In this document: positions 9,045-16,260 of the stretch, in pieces
Numbering within the stretch: the stretch's first letter is position 1
How the letters are laid out: each line of letters starts with the position of its first letter
DNA from: Trebonia kvetii
Lineage (GTDB): Bacteria > Actinomycetota > Actinomycetes > Streptosporangiales > Streptosporangiaceae
NCBI RefSeq assembly: GCF_007827045.1
Contig: NZ_RPFW01000010.1
Location: 208,261-272,260 of the forward strand
Reading direction: 5' to 3'
Length of the DNA stretch: 64,000 nt
Translations under genes and position numbers: made by a program
Notes under the pieces: model-generated
What the model was told of the DNA's origin: nothing
What the model saw: the letters and a program-made list of their open reading frames with translations, nothing else
Databases searched by the model: none

Positions 9045-9938
9045 GTGGAGACTGGAACGAGCGAGCATCCGGCTCGGCTGCGGATAGGGATCATCGGCCC
9101 CGGGCGGGCCGGGACCGCGCTGGCGCGCGCGCTCGCGCGGGCCGGCCACGAGATAACCGCCGCCGCGGCCGTCTCTGAGCCATCGCGCCAGCGGGTCGCC
9201 AAGCACTTTCCGCGGGCCAGGCTCACCGAGCCGGCGCGGGTTCTCGCAGACGCGGACCTGGTGCTGCTGACCGTTCCCGACGACGTGCTCGGCGGTCTCG
9301 TCGCGGGGCTCGCAGCCACCGGGGCGCCGTTCGCCGGCCGGCTTATCGCGCACGCGAGCGGCGCGCACGGCATCCGCGTCCTGGACCCCGCCACCCGGGC
9401 AGGCGCGCTGCCGCTTGCGCTGCACCCGGTGATGACGTTCACCGGCCGGGAGGACGACGTTGACAGGATCAAGGGCGTCTGCTTCGGCGTGACCACCCCG
9501 GAGCCGCTGCGGCCTGCAGGCGAGGCACTGGTGATCGAGATGGGCGGCGAGCCGGTGTTCATCGACGAGGAGAACCGCTCGCTGTACCACGCGGCGCTCG
9601 CCTTCGCCGCCAACCACCTGGTGACGCTCGTCGCTGAGGCCGCCACCCTGCTACGGGACGCCGGAGCTGAGGCGCCCAACCGGATGCTCGGGCCGTTGCT
9701 CGGCGCGGCGCTCGACAACGCACTGCGGTTCGGCGACGCCGGGCTCACCGGGCCGGTGGCCCGCGGCGACGACGGCACCGTCGCCGCGCACGTGGCCGCC
9801 ATCGCGGCCGCCGAGCCGGGCGCACTCCCCGCCTATCTCGCGCTCGCGCGGCTGACCGCGGACCGGGCGCTCGCCGCGGGCATGCTCAGCGCGAGCGACG
9901 CGGAGCGGCTGCTCGACGTACTCGGAGACCAACGATGA
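9045..9938 (+). CDS. Rossmann-like and DUF2520 domain protein
   Basis: A 297-aa NAD(P)-dehydrogenase-like protein of unproven function. An N-terminal Rossmann fold (IGIIGPGRAGTALARALARAGH, residues 13-34) is followed by LVLLTVPDDVLGGL and a C-terminal all-helical DUF2520 domain (about residues 140-290, FAANHLVTLVAEAATLL). It resembles ketopantoate reductase-type and prephenate dehydrogenase-type folds. The family is nearly always directly upstream of panC, as here (4-base ATGA overlap), which suggests but does not prove a role in pantothenate synthesis. The start is GTG 9045. Confidence 0.88.
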   Translation: METGTSEHPARLRIGIIGPGRAGTALARALARAGHEITAAAAVSEPSRQRVAKHFPRARLTEPARVLADADLVLLTVPDDVLGGLVAGLAATGAPFAGRLIAHASGAHGIRVLDPATRAGALPLALHPVMTFTGREDDVDRIKGVCFGVTTPEPLRPAGEALVIEMGGEPVFIDEENRSLYHAALAFAANHLVTLVAEAATLLRDAGAEAPNRMLGPLLGAALDNALRFGDAGLTGPVARGDDGTVAAHVAAIAAAEPGALPAYLALARLTADRALAAGMLSASDAERLLDVLGDQR

Positions 9939-10810
9939 TCATCGCAAGCACCCGCGCCGAGCTCACCGCCGCGCGGGAGAAGCTGGGGGCACCCCTCGTG
10001 CTCGTTCCCACCATGGGTGCGCTGCACGACGGGCACCGCGCGCTGCTGCGCCGGGCAAGGGAACTCGCCGGACCAGGCGGCGCGGTGGCGGTTTCCATCT
10101 TCGTGAACCCGCTCCAGTTCGGCCCCAACGAGGATCTGGACCGCTACCCGCGCACCCTCGAAGACGACCTCGCGGCCTGCGAGGCCGAGGGCGCGGACCT
10201 GGTATTCACTCCCGGGGTCGGCGAGATGTACCCGCAGGAGCAGCTGGTCACGGTCGATCCAGGGCCGCCGGGCGAGATCTTCGAGGGCGAGTTCAGGCCC
10301 GGGTTCTTCCGCGGGGTGCTCACCGTGGTGATCAAGCTGTTCAGCCTGGTCCGTCCCGACATCGCCGTCTTCGGGCAGAAGGACGCGCAGCAGCTGGTGC
10401 TCGTCAGGCGAATGTCCGCCGACTTCGGGCTCGGCATCGAGGTCGAGGCGGCCCCGACGGTGCGGGCCGCGGACGGGCTCGCGCTGTCGAGCAGGAACAA
10501 GTACCTGTCCGAGCAGGAGCGGATGGCGGCGCCGGCGCTGTACCGGGCACTGTCGGCGGGTGCGGCTACCGCCGGCGGTGGTCCGCGCGCTGTGCTTGAC
10601 GCCGCGGGACGGGTGCTTGCCGACGAGGGCGCCCTCTTCGCCGTGGACTATCTCGCACTGGCCGACGCGCGAAGTTACGAACCCGTTCGGGATGATGAAG
10701 ATTTTCACGGGCCTGCCGTGCTCGCCATTGCCGCGCGAATCGGAAGCACCCGGCTTATCGACAATGTGGTTATCGAATTCGGGACGGAGCGGCATGCTGC
10801 TGGCGATTGA
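9935..10810 (+). CDS. panC: Pantothenate synthetase PanC
   Basis: PanC condenses pantoate with beta-alanine using ATP. The class-I nucleotidyl-transferase motifs are clear: VPTMGALHDGHRALL (HxGH-type), FVNPLQFGPNEDLDRYPR, FGQKDAQQLVLVRRM and LSSRNKYLS (KMSKS equivalent). The start ATG 9935 overlaps the DUF2520 gene stop. The C-terminus overlaps the coaX start by 17 bases. panD, often between panC and coaX, is not present. The length of 291 aa is normal. Confidence 0.95.
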   Translation: MIIASTRAELTAAREKLGAPLVLVPTMGALHDGHRALLRRARELAGPGGAVAVSIFVNPLQFGPNEDLDRYPRTLEDDLAACEAEGADLVFTPGVGEMYPQEQLVTVDPGPPGEIFEGEFRPGFFRGVLTVVIKLFSLVRPDIAVFGQKDAQQLVLVRRMSADFGLGIEVEAAPTVRAADGLALSSRNKYLSEQERMAAPALYRALSAGAATAGGGPRAVLDAAGRVLADEGALFAVDYLALADARSYEPVRDDEDFHGPAVLAIAARIGSTRLIDNVVIEFGTERHAAGD

Positions 10811-11624
10811 CATCGGGAACACCAACATGGTGCTCGGCGTGTTCAACGGGGACACGATCATCGAGCACTGGCGGATCGCCACGGTGCCCGACAGGACTGC
10901 GGACGAGATCGCGGCGCTGCTGCACGGACTGCTCGCGCAGTCGACCGTGGTCAAGGAGACGGACCTTGACGGGATCTCGCTGTGCTCCACGGTGCCGTCC
11001 GTGCTGCACGAGATGCGGGAGCTGTGCCGCAGGTACTACCCGAAGCTGCCTCTGGTGATCGTGCAGCCTGGCGTGAAGACCGGGGTGCCGATCCGGATGG
11101 ACAACCCCAAGGAGGTCGGCAGCGACCGGATCATGAACTCGCTCGCCGCGGTGCACCTGTACGGCGGGCCCGCCATCGTGGTGGACTTCGGCACCTCGAC
11201 GAACTTCGACGCGGTCAGCTCGAAGGGCGAGTTCGTGGGCGGTGCGCTGGCGCCGGGGATCGAGATCTCGGTGGACGCGCTGTCGCGGCGCGCGGCGCAG
11301 CTGCTCAAGGTCGAGCTGACCAGGCCGCCGCGGGTGGTCGGCAAGAACACGGTCGAGGCGCTCCAGTCGGGGATCGTGTACGGGTTCGCCGGGCAGGTGG
11401 ACTGGATCGCGCGGCTGATGGCAGCGGAACTGTCACCTGAAGACCCGAGCGCCGTCACGGTGATCGCTACCGGCGGACTCGCGCCGCTGGTGATCGGCGA
11501 GGTGCCGTTCATCGACGCGCACGAGCCGTGGCTCACGCTGATCGGCCTGCGGCTGGTCTGGGAGCGAAACCACGGCGCGGGCGCGCGGGAAACCGATGTG
11601 ACCGCAGCGAGCGATCCCCGGTAA
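10794..11624 (+). CDS. coaX: Type III pantothenate kinase CoaX
   Basis: CoaX phosphorylates pantothenate, the first committed step of coenzyme A synthesis, and is insensitive to CoA feedback in characterised members. The N-terminal MLLAIDIGNTNMVLGVF carries the Asp of the phosphate-1 motif of the ASKHA fold; VVDFGTSTNFDAVSSKGEFVGGALAPGI is the second signature. The start ATG 10794 lies inside the end of panC (17-base overlap), so translation is probably coupled. The product is 276 aa. Its stop lies 9 bases before lysS. Confidence 0.95.
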   Translation: MLLAIDIGNTNMVLGVFNGDTIIEHWRIATVPDRTADEIAALLHGLLAQSTVVKETDLDGISLCSTVPSVLHEMRELCRRYYPKLPLVIVQPGVKTGVPIRMDNPKEVGSDRIMNSLAAVHLYGGPAIVVDFGTSTNFDAVSSKGEFVGGALAPGIEISVDALSRRAAQLLKVELTRPPRVVGKNTVEALQSGIVYGFAGQVDWIARLMAAELSPEDPSAVTVIATGGLAPLVIGEVPFIDAHEPWLTLIGLRLVWERNHGAGARETDVTAASDPR

Positions 11625-11633
11625 CCTTCGGTC

Positions 11634-13121
11634 GTGGTTGCTGACGACAACATTCCTGAGCAGGTACGTGTCCGGCTGGAGAAGCGTTCCCGGATGCTTG
11701 AGGCGGGCATCGAGCCGTACCCGGTGAGCTACCCGCGCACCGCCAGCATCGCCGAGGTGCGGGCCAGGCACGGGGCGCTCGCCGCGGACACCGCCACCGG
11801 CGAGACCGTGGGCGTGACGGGACGGGTGATCCTGTTCCGGATTGGCGGGAAGCTGTGTTTCGCGACACTGCGCGACGGCACAGGGGACATCCAGGTGATG
11901 ATCTCGCTTGCCAAGGTGGGCGAGGAGGAACTGGCCCGGTGGAAGCGAGACGTCGACCTCGGCGACCACGTCGGCGTGACAGGCGAGGTGATCACCTCAA
12001 GGTCGGGTGAGCTCTCCGTGCTAGCCGACTCGTTCGCGATCACCGCGAAGTCGCTGCGGCCGTTGCCGGACAAGCACGCCGGTCTCACCGACCCAGAGTC
12101 GAGGGTGCGGCAGCGGTACGTGGACCTGATCATCAACCCGCGCGCCAGGCAACTCGCGGAGATGCGCTCCGCGGTCGTGCAGTCAGTGCGGTCCACCCTG
12201 ATCTCCCGCGGGTTCCTCGAGGTCGAGACGCCGGTGCTCACCGGCCTGCACGGCGGCGCCAACGCGCGGCCGTTCATCACCCACGGAAACGCGTACGACT
12301 CGCGTCTCTACCTGCGCATCGCGCTTGAGCTCTACCTGAAGCGCCTGGTCGTCGGCGGGATCGAGTCGGTATTCGAGATCGGCAGGATCTTCAGGAACGA
12401 GGGCGTGGACACCACGCACAACCCCGAGTTCACCATGCTCGAGGCGTACCAGACGTACTCGGACTACAACGGGATCGGCGAGCTCACCCAGACGCTGGTG
12501 CAGAACGCGGCGGTCGCCGCCTTCGGTTCCACGGTGATCCGCCGTGCCGACGGTTCCGAGTGGGACATCGGCGGGCAGTGGCGGTCGCTCACGGTGCACG
12601 AGGCGATCTCGCTGAAGCTCGGTGAGGAGATCACGCCGGACACCGAACTGCCCGCGCTGATCGCCTACTGCGAGAAGTTCGACATCCCGCTCCAGCCGTC
12701 GTGGGACCGGGGCCAGGTGATCCTGGAGATGTACGAGCGGCTAGTGGAGAAGCAGACCGTCGAGCCGACGTTCTACCGCGACTTCCCCGTCGAGGTGTCG
12801 CCACTGACCAGGCAGCACCGCAGCGAACCGCGGCTGGCGGAGCGCTGGGACCTGGTCACGTTCGGGACCGAGCTCGGCACCGGCTACTCGGAACTGGTGG
12901 ACCCGGTGGTGCAGCGGGAGCGGCTCACCGCGCAGTCTCTGCTCGCGGCGGGCGGCGACCCGGAGGCGATGGAACTCGACGAGGACTTCCTGCTCGCCCT
13001 GGAGTACGCGATGCCGCCGTCGGGCGGCATGGGCATGGGCATAGACCGGCTGATGATCATGCTGACCGGCGAGAACATCAGGGACACGATCCTGTTCCCG
13101 TTCGTCAGGCCGGGCGGTTAA
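11634..13121 (+). CDS. lysS: Lysyl-tRNA synthetase, class II
   Basis: This enzyme charges tRNA-Lys. An N-terminal OB-fold anticodon-binding domain (about residues 55-150, with VTGRVILFRIGGKLCFATLRDGTGDIQVM) is followed by the class II catalytic core with motif 2 (FEIGRIFRNEGVDTTHNPEFTM) and motif 3 (GGMGMGIDRLMIMLTG). The length is 495 aa, so it is a plain synthetase with no LysX-type fusion. The start is GTG 11634, 9 bases after coaX. Besides translation it would supply Lys-tRNA to the lysyltransferase encoded at 5010. Confidence 0.96.
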   Translation: MVADDNIPEQVRVRLEKRSRMLEAGIEPYPVSYPRTASIAEVRARHGALAADTATGETVGVTGRVILFRIGGKLCFATLRDGTGDIQVMISLAKVGEEELARWKRDVDLGDHVGVTGEVITSRSGELSVLADSFAITAKSLRPLPDKHAGLTDPESRVRQRYVDLIINPRARQLAEMRSAVVQSVRSTLISRGFLEVETPVLTGLHGGANARPFITHGNAYDSRLYLRIALELYLKRLVVGGIESVFEIGRIFRNEGVDTTHNPEFTMLEAYQTYSDYNGIGELTQTLVQNAAVAAFGSTVIRRADGSEWDIGGQWRSLTVHEAISLKLGEEITPDTELPALIAYCEKFDIPLQPSWDRGQVILEMYERLVEKQTVEPTFYRDFPVEVSPLTRQHRSEPRLAERWDLVTFGTELGTGYSELVDPVVQRERLTAQSLLAAGGDPEAMELDEDFLLALEYAMPPSGGMGMGIDRLMIMLTGENIRDTILFPFVRPGG

Positions 13122-13148
13122 GCCTTCGTCTCGCTCGCCTGGGCCTCG

Positions 13149-13177
13149 CGCCTGAGCCCGGTTCACGGGCTCAGGCG
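13149..13177. terminator. Bidirectional terminator hairpin between lysS and the NlpC/P60 gene
   Basis: A perfect 12-bp stem (CGCCTGAGCCCG with its complement at 13166-13177) around a 5-base loop lies between convergent genes. The right arm is repeated directly a few bases on (CGGGCTCAGGCGATGC at 13166 and again at 13185), where it encodes the C-terminus of the NlpC/P60 protein. Confidence 0.65.
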
Positions 13178-13189
13178 ATGCTCGCGGGC

Positions 13190-14173
13190 TCAGGCGATGC
13201 GGACGGCGCCCACGTAGGAACTCCACCAGATTGGCTCGACCCGGACGACCGCCCCGGTGTCTGGCGCGTCGAGCATCAGGCCATTGCCGACGTAGAAGCC
13301 GACGTGGCCGATGTCGGCACCGAAGAAGACCAAGTCGCCGGGTTCCAGGTCGGCCTGCGACACGTGCATGCCGGAGTTCCACAGCGACCCGGTGTAGTGC
13401 GGCAGCGAGATGCCTTCCTGGGCGAACGCCCACACGACCAGGCCCGAGCAGTCATAGGAGTCCGGGCCGGCGGCGCCCCAGACATAGGGCTTGCCGCGCT
13501 GCGACAGCGCGGCCCGCAGCGCCGTGGTGCCGACGGTGGTGGCCTCCGGCAGCACTACGTCGGGGTAGGAGCCCGTCTTCTCGAAGATGGCCATCGCCTG
13601 CGTCATCGCCGAACTGTTCAGCAGGGCGAGCTTGGCGTGGATGGTCTTGACCTTGCTGTTGATCTCCGACTGGAGCTGGGCCGCGGTGGCGATCTGCTCC
13701 TTGGCCGTCACCTGCGCACGCGCGGCGGCGATCTGCTCCTTCTGCAGCGTGCTCAGCCGCATGCCCGCCTCGGCGTTCAGCTGCTCGACGGTGGACGCCT
13801 GACCGAGAATATGCTCCGGGTTGCCGCTGGTGAGCATCTGGAGTGTGAGGTCCATCCCGCCGTTCATGTAGCCCATGGCGGCGAGCTGGGCGACGGCCTT
13901 CTGGCTGCCCTCCATCGCCCGCTGGGCCCTAACGGCTGCCAGCTCCGCGATGCGGACCTCGGACTTGGCATGGGTCAGCTGGATGCGCAGTCCGTCATAC
14001 TGCTGGCCCAGCGAGTCGACCTCGTTCGTCAGCTTCTTCGCCTGCGCGACCAGCTGGGTGAGGGTTGGCTGGGAGCGGACCGTCTGCGCATCGCTTGCGC
14101 CGCCCTGCAGCAGGACGGCCACGGTGGCCGCAGCTACGGCTAGCGGCACTACTCGCCGAGAGACTATACGCAC
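13190..14173 (-). CDS. Secreted NlpC/P60 peptidoglycan endopeptidase with coiled-coil N-terminus
   Basis: A RipA/RipC-like cell wall hydrolase that would cleave peptide stems between D-Glu and diaminopimelate. Residues 1-29 form a signal peptide (VVPLAVAAATVAVLLQGGASDAQ). Residues 40-190 are a long alpha-helical coiled coil. The NlpC/P60 domain spans about residues 215-327 with the catalytic Cys in YDCSGLVVWAF and the His in IGHVGFYVG; the third polar position sits in LMLDAPDTG. It lies alone, convergent with lysS and divergent from the next gene. In related proteins the coiled coil controls activation by FtsEX-like partners. Confidence 0.9.
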   Translation of the reverse strand: MRIVSRRVVPLAVAAATVAVLLQGGASDAQTVRSQPTLTQLVAQAKKLTNEVDSLGQQYDGLRIQLTHAKSEVRIAELAAVRAQRAMEGSQKAVAQLAAMGYMNGGMDLTLQMLTSGNPEHILGQASTVEQLNAEAGMRLSTLQKEQIAAARAQVTAKEQIATAAQLQSEINSKVKTIHAKLALLNSSAMTQAMAIFEKTGSYPDVVLPEATTVGTTALRAALSQRGKPYVWGAAGPDSYDCSGLVVWAFAQEGISLPHYTGSLWNSGMHVSQADLEPGDLVFFGADIGHVGFYVGNGLMLDAPDTGAVVRVEPIWWSSYVGAVRIA

Positions 14174-14403
14174 GTCGATGGACGATATTAGATACAGATC
14201 CCGCTCACCACCGACTCGGGAGAAGTTTTGCCATTCTGACGGTGCAACCGTTCCGTCGCGCCGATTGCCTGATTGTGGTAAGGGGCCCTTGCGGAGACGC
14301 CGCGTTGTGACGGACTGATCGCCGGGCGAAACATTTTCTGTGTTCCCGCGCCGATACCCAGCGTTGCCGCGCGATTGTATTTAAGCGCTACAGTGATGCC
14401 GCG

Positions 14404-14907
14404 ATGGAGTACATAGTGAGGCATGCGCGCACCAGAGACGTACCGGTAATCCGGCGGCTGATCGATGAGAACGTCGCCTCTGGACGGCTGCTCGACAAGC
14501 CCACGGTGAATCTTTACGAGGACATCCTGGAGTTCACCGTCGCCGAGGCCACCGCGGACGGCGCCGTTGCCGGATGCGGCGCGCTGCACGTTATGTGGGA
14601 CGATCTGGCGGAGATCAGGACGGTCGCGGTCGACGAGCGCAGGCGTGGCGCGGGCATCGGGCACCTCATCGTGGATGAGTTGCTTGACCGCGCCAGGGAC
14701 GTTGGCGTGTCGCGCGTTTTCGTGCTCACCTTCGCCGTGCCCTTCTTCGCGAGTCACGGTTTCACCGAAATCAGTGGCACGCCGGTGGCGCCTGAGGTGT
14801 ACGCAGAGTTGCTCCGCTCTTACGACGGCGGCGTGGCGGAGTTCCTTGACTTGGATCGCGTGAAGCCGAACACACTCGGAAACACCCGGATGCTGCTTCG
14901 ACTGTAA
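14404..14907 (+). CDS. argA: GNAT-type N-acetylglutamate synthase (short ArgA form)
   Basis: A 167-aa single-domain GNAT protein that matches the short N-acetylglutamate synthase of actinobacteria (Rv2747-like): MEYIVRHARTRDVPVIRRLI at the start, LAEIRTVAVDERRRGAGIGH for acetyl-CoA pyrophosphate binding, and FFASHGFTEI near the end. It would acetylate glutamate with acetyl-CoA for arginine synthesis. The usual amino-acid-kinase domain of E. coli ArgA is absent, which is normal for this form. ATG 14404 is the best start. No arginine genes are adjacent. Confidence 0.8.
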   Translation: MEYIVRHARTRDVPVIRRLIDENVASGRLLDKPTVNLYEDILEFTVAEATADGAVAGCGALHVMWDDLAEIRTVAVDERRRGAGIGHLIVDELLDRARDVGVSRVFVLTFAVPFFASHGFTEISGTPVAPEVYAELLRSYDGGVAEFLDLDRVKPNTLGNTRMLLRL

Positions 14908-15027
14908 TCGGCAATCCGGCCCGCCCCGCTCGCCGCGGCGTGCCGCGTTCGCGGCCGGGCCGGCGTATGCAGTGGCGGCACCCGGCGGCCAACAGGCCGC
15001 CATGCGGCTGCGGGTACAGTGCATTAC

Positions 15028-15198
15028 ATGTTGCAGGATCTCGCCGCGCTTGCCGCGCCGGCGATTGTCTGTGCCGCCTTTCTGGTCGGCGCGTGGGTAC
15101 TCGTGCGCAAGGAACTGGCGCCAAAGCGCCGACAGCGCAGCCGAGAGGCAACGGCAAGTGCGGAGCGCAGCCAGGACCGCCAGCAAGGCGGAAGCTGA
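15028..15198 (+). CDS. Small single-pass membrane protein (hypothetical)
   Basis: A 56-aa frame beginning at ATG 15028. It encodes one strong hydrophobic helix (PAIVCAAFLVGAWVLV, residues 11-26) followed by a very basic, Arg/Gln-rich cytosolic tail. This positive-inside layout is typical of real small membrane proteins. There is no clear ribosome-binding site and no recognised family. It lies between argA and lsr2. Confidence 0.5.
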   Translation: MLQDLAALAAPAIVCAAFLVGAWVLVRKELAPKRRQRSREATASAERSQDRQQGGS

Positions 15199-15447
15199 CA
15201 TTTCGTCGCATCTGAGCATTTTTTCTCTAGAGTCGGCTTGGGCTATACGCACTTGCGTACGGCAGCTTGCGCCGGCGTTCTCGTGAGTTTGCACACATCC
15301 GCGTCCACGTCTGGGCGATATGCCAAGTGTGTGTGCATTGTTCGATACGTCACTTAGCCGGCACAAGATGTGAACCTTCCCGAGCGGGTGGCCCGTCATG
15401 CAGTTCGCGCTCGCCTATCGGCGTCGCGGAAAGTGCGTACCCGTGAA

Positions 15448-15476
15448 TTGTCTGGGTCAAGACCTGGGTATATGTT
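15448..15476 (+). promoter_or_regulatory. Likely promoter of lsr2
   Basis: TTGTCT (15448-15453) and TATGTT (15471-15476) are separated by 17 bases in an A/T-rich stretch. This predicts a leader of about 36 bases ahead of the lsr2 ATG, with GGAAGGG in the leader as ribosome-binding site. Inference from sequence only. Confidence 0.45.
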
Positions 15477-15518
15477 TAGCATCCGAAAATGGTCTCTCCG
15501 CGGAAGGGCTGAAACTTC

Positions 15519-15845
15519 ATGGCGCAGAAGGTACAGGTGCTACTGGTCGACGACCTCGACGGTAGTGAGGCAACTGAGACCGTGAGCTTTGGACTCGACG
15601 GTGTCGCCTATGAGATCGACCTGAGTTCAGGCAACGCGGGCGCGCTGCGCACCGAACTGGCCCAGTATGTGGAACACGCACGCAAATCCGGTGGCGCACT
15701 GGTTCGCCGCCGTCGGCAGCGCAACGGGGCCGGGCGCGAGCAGAGCGCACGAATCCGCGAGTGGGCCCGGTCTCACGGGCACAAGGTGAATGAGCGCGGC
15801 CGGATCCCCGCGAACATCGTTGCCGAGTACGAGGCGGCGCACTAG
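15519..15845 (+). CDS. lsr2: Lsr2 nucleoid-associated protein
   Basis: Lsr2 is an H-NS-like xenogeneic silencer that bridges AT-rich DNA. The 108-aa protein has an N-terminal beta/alpha dimerisation domain (VQVLLVDDLDGSEATETVSF) and a C-terminal DNA-binding domain with the AT-hook-like RGR motif (HKVNERGRIPANIVAEY, residues about 87-103). The ATG at 15519 follows GGAAGGG. It lies upstream of clpC as in mycobacteria, but 415 bases separate them. It is a likely regulator of the island at 41-64 kb. Confidence 0.96.
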   Translation: MAQKVQVLLVDDLDGSEATETVSFGLDGVAYEIDLSSGNAGALRTELAQYVEHARKSGGALVRRRRQRNGAGREQSARIREWARSHGHKVNERGRIPANIVAEYEAAH

Positions 15846-16042
15846 ACGGCAATCCGGCTCTCTTCTTCCGGGATAGACCATACGGCGGACCGCGATTCCA
15901 CCTCCTGCGCCAGTCGCCACGCTCCTCCCGGCTTCTCGCCGCGAGGCAAGTCAGGTCGCCGGTCCGTGGTCCGGAGGCGGTCCTCCCCTCCGGTCACCGA
16001 CTGCCCGGCGCCGCACGCGGCCGTTCCCGCAGCAGAACCCCT

Positions 16043-16084
16043 GTTCGCTGGGGGCGTAGCCAGCCCCGTTCGCTGGTGGCGTAC
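16043..16084 (+). promoter_or_regulatory. Two ClgR-like operator boxes upstream of clpC
   Basis: GTTCGCTGGGGGCGTAG (16043-16059) and GTTCGCTGGTGGCGTAC (16068-16084) are direct repeats 25 bases apart. Both fit the CGCY-N4-GCG core reported for ClgR, the activator of clp genes in actinobacteria. They lie 177-218 bases upstream of the clpC ATG in the 415-base gap after lsr2, which holds no gene. The match is by eye. Confidence 0.5.
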
Positions 16085-16260
16085 TTGGAACTACGTCGCC
16101 ATTTGAGGCTGTTGGATGGGGTGAAGGCGGTGTGTCCGGGGAACGTTTCCTGTAGTTGGCGCATAATCGCGTTACGTACAGGGTCGGGCACGCGGCTACC
16201 ATGCGGAGCAGGCAGGAACGCCGAAACCTGCCGGATCCCCGCTGTGAGGAGAGCGACGAC

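Noticed and set aside
12701..14143. Long open frame (480 codons) on the plus strand across the end of lysS and the antisense of the NlpC/P60 gene
   Set aside because: It is a GC-bias shadow: His/Arg/Gly-rich sequence with no family motif, fully covered by lysS and the minus-strand hydrolase, both clear.
16138..16175. GGGAAC with a downstream GTT ahead of clpC as a SigR-type promoter
   Set aside because: The spacing between the two elements does not fit the GGGAAT-N18-GTT consensus.
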